From positions 94,129,172 through 94,193,171 of the forward strand of contig CM046003.1 in assembly GCA_025175895.1 (NCBI GenBank): 64,000 bases of DNA, read 5' to 3'. The notes under the pieces are model-generated. The model saw nothing but the letters and a program-made list of their open reading frames with translations, made no database searches and had not been told where the DNA came from. Shown here in pieces: positions 56,486 through 64,000 of the stretch. How positions within the stretch are numbered: the stretch's first letter is position 1; the number at the start of each line of letters is the position of its first letter. This DNA is from Wurfbainia villosa (taxonomy: Eukaryota; Streptophyta; Magnoliopsida; Zingiberales; Zingiberaceae). Both the position numbers and the translations under genes were made by a program.

Positions 56486-57174
56486 TAACCCAAACAAGAA
56501 ACGGAACTCTGGTTCTAACCATATTAATGGAAGGTGTAGGCTTTAATATTGAGTTAGGGTTTTTTTTATGTCTCATCCTCTTTGCATGCAAATAACTATT
56601 ATCTACATAGCATGACATACATGACATACATCTACATGTCACGACACGCATGACATAATGATATGCATCTAATGCAATTACATGACATACAATTATGTCA
56701 TGTACAAAATTTCCTTATATGTCATAACTATTTATGGAAATAAAATATATTTAAGATTTTATTCTCCAAATCAAATCATGATTAAATTAGGAAATAAATT
56801 TTCAAATCTAATCACATATTTTATTTATGGAAATAGTTGATTAAGGAAAGTCAATTTAGGAAATCAATTTCCTAAATCATAAAAACTACTTATGGAAATA
56901 AAATTTTTTTAAGATTTAATTTTCCAAATCAAATCATGATTAAATTAGGAAACAAATTTCCAAATCTAATCAAATATTTTATTTATGGAAAATATCAATT
57001 TCCATAAATTCTCCCAACTTTCCAAAAGTAGAAGATTTCCAAAAATACTTCTAGACTTTCCAAAATTAAAATATTTTCATAAATACTTCTAACTTTCTAA
57101 AAGTAGAAAATTTCCAGAAATATCATTATGACTATTACAAAATAATTTTACGATTATGTCGAAACACAACCTGG

Positions 57175-57186
57175 GCTCTGATACCA
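57175..57186 (-). promoter_or_regulatory. Primer-binding site of E
   Basis: The complement reads TGGTATCAGAGC, one base from the 5' LTR at 57188. Confidence 0.9.
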
Positions 57187-57187
57187 C

Positions 57188-59405
57188 TGTTGGGTTTCCG
57201 GTACCGCGACAAGTGTGTGTTCGAACATGTTTCGTAAACATGTGCACAGCGGAAGGAATAAAACAATAAATCTAATTTATTACAACACACACATCACACG
57301 CATGCATAGTACAACATGTGTAGACATAACCGTAAATTCAAATTTTTCAATAAAAGGAAATTTACACTATGTATACCTGACGTATCACGTGTAGCGGGAA
57401 AGACATCAACCAGAACGATTCTCGCTAGAATCGTCTCTATCCGTATCCACACCGAGTATCTTCGGGATGACTTCACTAAGTCATGAGCCTCGCCTTCGTA
57501 CGGGTTACTAGCCTCGTGTTGAAGACGACGTGATCAAGAGAAGATCACGATCCGAATCAAAATTCGGATCCAAAACGAGTCCTCAAAACTCGCTTCTCCG
57601 GAGAGGTATTCGTCAACCGTTTGACGAATCCTTCGTCCTCCACCTATGAGGATTACCAGAGATCGAATCCCCAGTAAGGAAGGCACTGTCGGAGCTCCAA
57701 ACGTCGTCCAAACGACGCTCCAACAAGAGGGAAACAAGCTGTCCAGAAAACTGGACAGCTTTGGTGGAGACCTTGTGCCGGCCAAATAAGGAAAGCAATG
57801 TGCTCACCTTGTCGCCGGAGCCAAGGATGATCACCAGAGCTCCTCTGACAGCATCTCGACTCAGGCAAGTGGAGAAGACGGTAGCAGCTGGTCGCCGGTT
57901 GGAGGAGTTGGGCGGCGGCAATTGGGTTGGCGTCGACTAGAGGGAGATGGTGGGCGGCCAAAAACTAGGTTTGCCTCAATTAGGGTTTAACAAAAACCCT
58001 TAAGCCCTATTTTATAGAGAACAAATTCTCTTAATGGTTATTGGATCATAACAAAAGGCCCGTTAACCCGCTCCATTAATTTAAGTTAAAATAAACCAAA
58101 ACATGATGGTTTATTTTAAGTTAAAACGAACCGAACCAACTTTGGTTCATTCGTTTAAAACAAACCAAACCCCTTTGGTTTATTCTCCTCCGTTGGATTA
58201 GAACCAAACCATTTTGGTTCGTCCATCATGTCTTCATAAGACACGACCCATCCATGCTTCCATTGCGACTGAAACGATTTCATGCTCGCTTCTTGTTTGG
58301 TCCAACCAAACCTAGTTTCTCTCGGTCTGAGAATCTCATTCTCAAGCTCGTTTTAAATCCTTCGGATTACGCTCGTTATGCGTGTGACCAAATAGGTTCT
58401 CAGTTTATGTTGGCCGTATATAATTAACCATTAATTATAGAACGATCATGAGTGACACCTAGTAGTACATCATGATCCCCAATTAACAGAAAAGATCAAC
58501 GGTTGATCTAGAACTATTTTTGAAACCCTTCAGCAACTCGAATGAATCGTGCCCCATTCCCTTCACTCATCTTATACCCACTTGGTTCAGGACATGGTCT
58601 ATAGTGTCAGTCCCCACTAGGCTGACTACGTCACACCTAGCCAAAGTATCATTTTCTCATCCTACGGATTCTAGTTACTGCACATGTATCGAAGAGTACC
58701 TTACTCTAAACATGTAATGCTTTGGCCAAAGACTTTAGTAACAATCCGACGAGAGACCATGGGTATACATCTCCTCTCAAGGAGTGGTGAATCCTTTATA
58801 GGCTATTCAAACACCTTTGATCACTTCGACTTATACCCAATCATCCCGGGTCCACATCTCCTCAGAGATGCTTGCTTAAGATGTCAAAGCATAAGTCTTC
58901 ATGATCAAGATGACTTGAATACCGCAAGTCAAAGGAACATCGCACTTAAGCTGCAGTAAGAACTTCATTGACATATCTATATATGCATAGAACCATATGA
59001 AGTCTTACGACTGGTCACTCCAATGAACTAGTTACCATAACTAGCATCCACGATTAACTCCGGACATCACAATGTCTCCAGCCAGTGAGAATCAGCTGCT
59101 TGGATACACCAAAGAGTATACCTCGTGCTAGTCTCGACAGAATCAATGATGTCCAAATCCATCAATTCATCGACTAGGGATAATTCCGATACATCATAAT
59201 TACACATGTAGAGATACTTACTAGTTGTGATCCAATCACAAATTCTCTCATGCTGTGAATCGTATCGTGGACATTCAATAAATGAGTTTAAGATCTAATC
59301 AAATACATGAAAACATGTATACTCAAATAGTGAATCTTCATTTATCATATAAATGGTTCAAACATAAGGCGATTGTCTTAGGACATCTCTCATATATCAC
59401 TAACA
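57188..59405 (-). repeat. 5' LTR of E
   Basis: 2218 bp, same architecture as the 3' LTR. Hairpins with arms ATTCGTCAA/TTGACGAAT and AGCTGTCCAG/CTGGACAGCT are intact; the 11-bp hairpin at about 57650 has decayed. Confidence 0.92.
58010..58016 (-). promoter_or_regulatory. TATA box of the E 5' LTR
   Basis: The minus strand reads TCTCTATAAAATAGGGC. The equivalent in the 3' LTR is at about 37349-37355. It separates U3 (AACCAAA pairs) from the hairpin-rich R-U5. Confidence 0.6.
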
Positions 59406-59858
59406 GTTAGAAGGCAAAGTGTTGTTGCATTTCAACCTTCTAGGGCATTCTCCAACACAACCAAAACAAGCAATCAAGCAAAGGCATTCGTGTAAAGTGT
59501 TTTTGTTTCTTCGTTTCATTTACATCTTGTATTTGGTTATTATTGTTGTAAGCTCTTTTGTAAGAAGTTTTTCCACCTCCAGATTGTTTCCGAGAAGGAG
59601 AAGGTTTAGTGGTGGTGTGCACCACTAGAGCTCGCTAGGGCTCGACCGTGGAGTAGGAACTAGGGTTCCGAACCATGTAAAATTTGTGTATCATGTTTGT
59701 GTTTTGTTTTGTGCTTGTATTTGTATTAGTATTTGTATTTCCGCTGTGTACTAATGATCGTAGACAAGCACGATGAATCCAAGAGAAGAAATTGACGAAT
59801 TTCTATTCACCACCCCATCCCACCTCCCTCTAGCGACGCCAATCGTTCCTACAATAAA

Positions 59859-62218
59859 GCCACTCGGCCTCTTCTGTGGGTTTATCCAAAACTATAAACT
59901 CTGATTTAATAGTTGATCGAGCTATACATGTCTATTTTGTAGATTTTCATGATACCACTCCTCCACCAATGGTAAATACATATCCATTAGAGGATTTAGA
60001 GTATTTTGTGTCAGATATCCAATTTGCATTGCAATAGCCTTCTAGTACAACTGGATATCTAGTATAATGTAATTCATATTCTAAGGTGTATCTTAAATAT
60101 TTAAGAATCTTTATTAATTCCTTCCAATGGCTATCATTTGGATTACTTATAAATCTACTTAATTTGTTGATTGCATAGATAATATCAGAACGTGTGCAGT
60201 TAGCGATATACATCAAACTGCCAATTATCCTCAAGTATTCCAATTGCAATATGGGTTCGCCATGGTTCTTAGCCAAACATAAGCTTAAGTCCATTGGTGT
60301 TTTTATAGGAGAAAGATCATATGTATTAAATTTCCTTAACAATGTCTCAATATAATGAGACTGTGAAAGGACAATTCCTTCAGATGTCTTAGTGATCTTA
60401 ATTCCAAGCATAATATCTGCTATACCCATATCTTTCATGTCAAAGGTTTAGATCAACATATTTTTAGTAGTCATGATTAAATCATGATTACTTCCCATGA
60501 TGAGTATATCATCTACGTATAGACAGATGATGACAAATGAGTCAGGTATGCCTTTGATATATATGCACTTATCACACTCATTAATTTTAAATCCATTTGT
60601 CATCATAGTTTTGTCGAATTTCTCGTGTCACTATTTTAGTGCTTGCTTTAGTCCATAAAGTGACTTTACAAGTCCACACACCTTATTTTCTTGTCCTGGA
60701 ACTACAAACCCTTCAGGTTGCTCCATAATATTTCTTCTTCTAATTCACCATTTAGAAAGGTTATTTTCACATTCATTTGATGTATCTCAAAGTTATGTAT
60801 TGCAATAATAGCAATGAGTATTTGAATGGATGTGATCCTTGTTACCGATGAATATGTATCGAAGAAGTCAAGGCATGCCTTTTGTTTGAATCCTTTGGCT
60901 ACTAACCTTGTCTTATACTTGTCAATAGATCCATCAACCTTATATTTCCTCTTTAGGATCCATTTACATCCTAAAGGCTTGATTCCATGTGGAATATCCA
61001 CCAATTCCCAAGTATGATTTTGCATGATAGAATTTATTTCACTATTGAGGGCTTCTATCTAAAAAAGAGCCTTAGGACTTGATAAGGCTTCTCTTATTAT
61101 CCTTGGCTCATTTTCCAACATATAAGTCATAAATCATGACCAAATGATTTTGCTATTTTAGTCCTCTTACTACATCTTAGTTCTTCATTATTTCTAAGAT
61201 TATCCAAATTTGTAGTTTCGCAAGTTCTTTTATTTTAACTTACTTCTTTCCTTTCTTTGTGAGGAGAGATACCTTCAAAAAAGACAACATTCCTTGATTC
61301 TATAGTTGTTCCAACATGTATATAAGAAATTACTGATTTATGCACCAAAAATTGATATGCTATTATTGACATATATCCAATAAAGATGCAATCGATTGTT
61401 TTTGGTCCTATTTTACTTTGCTTTGGCTTAGGCACTTCCACCTTAGTCAAACACCCTCACACTTTCAGATATTTATAGGAAGGCTTATAACAATTCCATA
61501 ACTCATAAGGAGTTTTATCTTTCTTTTTGTGAGGAATTTTTTTAAGAATATGATTTGCCGATAAAATAGCTTCCCCCCATAAATTTTGGGGTAAGCCCGA
61601 ACTTATCAACATAGCATTCATTATTTCTTTAAGAGTTCGATTCTTACGCTAGACAATCCCATTTTATTTAGGAGAGTGGGTTGTTGTTTGATGAATAATA
61701 TCATATTAGGAACAAAATTCATTAAATGCCATCATATTCTCCTCCTCGATCACTTCGAATTACTTTAATCCATTGACCAATTTGATTCTTAACATCATTC
61801 TTATAATGTTTGAATGCTTCTAAGGCTTCATCTTTGCCTATCAATAGGTATACATAATAGTATCTAGTACAATCATCAATAAAAGTAACAAAGTATTTTT
61901 TTCCTCCTCTAGTTTGCATAAATTTTAAATCACATATATCACTGTGAATTAACTCAAGAGAAGTTGCACTTCTTTCCACCAAATGGAAAGATAACTTTGT
62001 CATTTTAGCTTCAACACATATTTCACATTTATCTGTTGAATCAACATTAAGTTTTGGTAATAAATTTAAATTCACAATTCATCATAAAGTGTTATAATTT
62101 ACATGCCCAAGTATAACATGTCATAAATTAGAACACTTGACAAAATAAGCAAAATTTATAATTTTATTGACATTGAAGTCACGGTGCACAACCATTACAT
62201 TCATTTTGAATATACCAT
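59859..62218 (-). pseudogene. C pol relic: GAG-pre-integrase, integrase, RT, RNase H N-part
   Basis: 62218-61722 gives the zinc-binding GAG-pre-integrase end (CEICVEAKMTKLSF) and integrase core (LIHSDICD, FIDDCTRYYYVYL, VIRSDRGGEYD). 61690-61235 holds the integrase C-terminal half with stops. RT starts near 61025 (WELVDIPHGIKPLGCKWILK, RLVAKGFKQK). The YVDD region near 60510 is broken. 60438-59947 is the RT connection and RNase H start (MKDMGIADIMLGIKI, GSLMYIANCTRSDI, GYCNANWISD). Many stops and frameshifts show that this is the oldest well-preserved layer. Confidence 0.88.
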
Positions 62219-62261
62219 TGTAACGCCCAAAAAAAACAAAAACAAAATATGGTTCGTTATA

Positions 62262-62320
62262 GCTAGGATTTGAACCATGAACCTCCTAATTATGAGATAG
62301 CCTTGATACCACTAGGACAT
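62262..62320 (-). other. tRNA-like sequence near the start of the gypsy LTR
   Basis: The minus strand has a box A-like TGTCCTAGTGG (62319-62309), a CTCATAA word resembling the tRNA-Met anticodon loop (about 62297-62291) and a box B-like GGTTCAAATCC (62276-62266). Spacing fits a tRNA or tRNA-derived RNA polymerase III promoter, but the acceptor stem is not evident, so it is not a functional tRNA gene. Confidence 0.45.
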
Positions 62321-62340
62321 AGGATAATTCTTGGCTAGAA

Positions 62341-62347
62341 TATATAA
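62341..62347 (+). promoter_or_regulatory. TATA box of the gypsy-type LTR
   Basis: TATATAA in CTAGAATATATAAAGAAG, about 120 bp into the LTR. Confidence 0.45.
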
Positions 62348-64000
62348 AGAAGATAAATGAGAAGATGAGAAAATAAAGAGTTGTTTCATCTTCCCATGAG
62401 AAGATGGAAAGTTTTTCTTTTCTTTTCATCTTCCTAGCTATTAACGTGACAATTAAAAGGGAGAAAGAAAAACCAACCACCTCATCTTCCTTCTTCCTCA
62501 TCCTTGGCCGAAACTTTCCTTCTCCTTCCTCCCTCTCCATCCCAAGCTTTAGGACCCCTTATGTTGGTGTTGTTGAGGGGGTTTTCAAGGGGATTTTCTC
62601 ACAAGGGCTTGGTATATGCAAGGATCACTCTTAGGGCTAAGAAACGGGTAGAAGATCTTCATAACCCTAGCGGTATATTTATTGAATCTAGCAAAAGGAT
62701 GTAAATATTTCTCACCCGCAGTATAAGTAGCTATTCGATTATAGTATCTAGCTTATTTTCCTATGTTTTGTTAAGATTATATGTTTTGATCAGAATATAT
62801 GGGTGTGTTTAGATTTATAGCTAAGGTATATTTTGTTTTAAGCAAGACATAAGATCACTAGGATGTTATTTCTCACCTATAGCATAAGTTTCCCCTATGA
62901 GTTTTGGGAACAAAGAGCATGAATAAATGTCTTGAAATGCTTCCTATATGGGTTTTGGGAGTATGAGCATGTTACATGCTGGTTAAATGACAAAATCAAT
63001 AGGTCATATATATTTATAAGTATATTTAATGTTGAAGCAAGACATAAGATTGCAAAGATGCTTCCCCTATAAGTTTTGGGGACAAAGAGCATGATCCAAT
63101 ATCTTGAAAGGCTTCCTATATGAGTTTTGGGAGTATGATCATGTTAAATGTTTGATAAATAACAAAAATCAATAAGTCATATATATAAAAAAAAGTATTT
63201 TACTTTAAAGTGGCATGTACCGACCCTTTAGATCGCCCACGAGCCCCTAGACCACCCTTAGTAAGTTGTCCTAATAAGTTTGGTGGCTAGCTACCCCGAA
63301 TTCTATTAGGGTTGCACGCAAATTGGTACAATGTCGGGCTGCCCAAATAAGGATGATTAGTATTTTTAAAGTATATATGTATATATGGTTCCTAAAGTTA
63401 ACCAAAGCACAATGTTTACAAGTTTAAGTATAGTATATCTCATGTACATGTTTCTACAAGCGAAGCATATTTCAAAGTATGTATTACAAGTTGTGTATGT
63501 CAAGTTCATGCATTTCAAGTTGAGCCATTGTCTTATGTACAAGTGTCTCTATATGTCTAATACAAAAAGTTCATGCATGTCAAGTTGAATCCTTGTATCA
63601 TGTGCAAGTGTTTTAAATGTTTAATGCAGAATTTCCTCAAATGCAAGTATGAGCATGTGTTGCATGCAAATATTCTAATAGCATGTTTTCCCTAATGCGA
63701 AGTTTTGTGAGAATAGGAAGTACTTACTAAGCTTCATTGCTTATAGTTTGCATTCCTTATACTGCAGATAAGGGTAAAGAAAGATTGGAGTAAGAGGGGG
63801 CAGCGAATGAAGTGCTTGGTGTGTGTGGCGGCGGAACAGTGGATTATGATCCTGAACTTTCTAGTATTTTGTTATGTGTTAAGACCTTCGAACTTGTTCG
63901 TGTGATAGTGTTCATGCTTATGTGTTTGATCATGTTGTGTCTAAGAATGTTGAACTTGCTAGTATTATGTTATGCTAAGAACTTTGAACTTGCTAGTAAA

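Larger units (their letters stand above)
55901..57187 (-). other. 5' leader of E
   Basis: 1.28 kb between PBS and gag without a gene. Near gag it has four copies of TTGGA-NNNNN-TCCAA (56074, 56267, 56368, 56471). Further up come CATGACAT-rich DNA (56590-56710) and AT-rich repeats with TTTCC.AAATC.AAT and TTATGGAAATAAAAT (56730-57120). Confidence 0.75.
36527..59405 (-). mobile_element. Copia element E (2.2-kb LTRs), split by F and P
   Basis: TSD GTTAG (36522-36526 and 59406-59410). LTRs 36527-38745 (2219 bp) and 57188-59405 (2218 bp). On the minus strand: 5' LTR, PBS, 1.28-kb leader, gag-pol in one frame, PPT (AAGTGGGAG), 3' LTR. Net length is about 9.5 kb. RNase H and RT motifs resemble the Tork/Angela side of copia; the lineage call is from memory. 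Confidence 0.9.
33019..59853 (+). mobile_element. LTR element D, internally deleted, split by E
   Basis: Ends TGTTGG..CCTACA with TSD ATAAA (33014-33018 and 59854-59858). 5' LTR 33019-34651, PBS, truncated gag, then a rearranged 74-bp stretch leading directly into a 5'-truncated 3' LTR (35446 onward). E is inserted in the 3' LTR (TSD GTTAG). Net length is only about 3.95 kb. It is related to the A family through PBS, U5 core and gag N-terminus. Confidence 0.88.
35446..59853 (+). repeat. 3' LTR of D, 5'-truncated and split by E
   Basis: Parts 35446-36526 and 59411-59853. The first aligns with 33146 onward of the 5' LTR, so about 125 bp of its start is missing. The second gives the R-U5 core and the end CACCTCCCTCTAGCGACG..CCTACA. 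GTTAG duplicates flank E. Confidence 0.85.
19593..62218 (-). mobile_element. Copia element C (Tork-like), split into three by B and D
   Basis: Minus-strand copia with its 3' LTR at 19593-20221. Its 3' region is interrupted by B (20368-32443) and its RNase H by D (33019-59853). The coding sequence continues from 33013 to 59859 once one ATAAA duplicate is ignored. Upstream it reaches the GAG-pre-integrase region at 62218, where a gypsy-like LTR interrupts it. About 3.7 kb of the 42.6-kb span is C itself. The 5' LTR and gag are not in the window. Confidence 0.85.
62219..64000 (+). repeat. Ty3/gypsy-type LTR (Tekay/Del-like), start present, end beyond the window
   Basis: It starts TGTAACGCCC, a common plant gypsy LTR start, exactly where the C coding sequence stops. 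It has a TATA box at 62341-62347, a pyrimidine-rich leader, internal repeats of TTTTGGGA(G/A)..ATGAGCATG (62895-63145), the phrase AATGTCGGGCTGCCC (63331), and GTACTTACTAAGCTTCATTGC (63720), phrases I associate with Del/Tekay LTRs. No coding sequence. Strand and class are inferred. Confidence 0.55.

Overview
The window is plant nuclear DNA, almost wholly nested LTR retrotransposons. The evidence is Ty1/copia gag, protease, integrase, reverse transcriptase (RT) and RNase H relics, primer-binding sites matching initiator tRNA-Met (TGGTATCAGAGC), long TG..CA LTRs with 5-bp target-site duplications (TSDs), and a CACTA-like DNA transposon. A flowering plant is clear; the species is not (a monocot is a guess). 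I see no intact host gene, tRNA, rRNA or CRISPR array. The one fully open retroelement gene is the gag of element A2.

Layout. 1-2556: unidentified repeat-rich DNA with three tandem-repeat blocks, then an LTR-like piece. 2557-15445: 5'-truncated SIRE-like copia, with a solo LTR (S1, 4611-5756) in its pol and a gag-only element (A1, 8158-14825) in its 3' LTR. 15446-18775: two diverged LTR pieces. 18776-19592: Ty3/gypsy RT relic, minus strand. 19593-62218: one minus-strand copia (C) cut into three by later insertions. 62219-64000: start of a gypsy-like LTR that interrupts C.

Inside C, element B (20368-32443, minus, TSD GCTTA) is a gag-only LTR element, and its 5' LTR is split by A2 (24998-31511, plus, TSD ACTCC). 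Also inside C, element D (33019-59853, plus, TSD ATAAA) is split in its 3' LTR by copia E (36527-59405, minus, TSD GTTAG). E is split in pol by its relative F (40098-49460, minus, TSD TCAAC) and in integrase by a 4.0-kb CACTA-like element P (50484-54503) carrying a ClpB/HSP100 exon fragment. Insertion order is therefore C, then B and D; A2 after B; E after D; F and P after E.

How the parts relate. A1, A2 and B have LTRs, PBS, PPT and gag but no pol, and share LTR-end and primer features with the SIRE-like element, so they look like non-autonomous (TR-GAG type) partners mobilised by SIRE-like enzymes. D may have been similar. E and F are formerly autonomous copia elements with 2.2-kb LTRs, a hairpin-dense R-U5 and a repeated hairpin motif in the leader. 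The most notable points are the gag-only families, the captured ClpB fragment, the structured leaders of E/F, and blocks of extreme divergence around CAGTCGACTG palindromes in otherwise near-identical LTR pairs, which may be biological or an assembly artefact.
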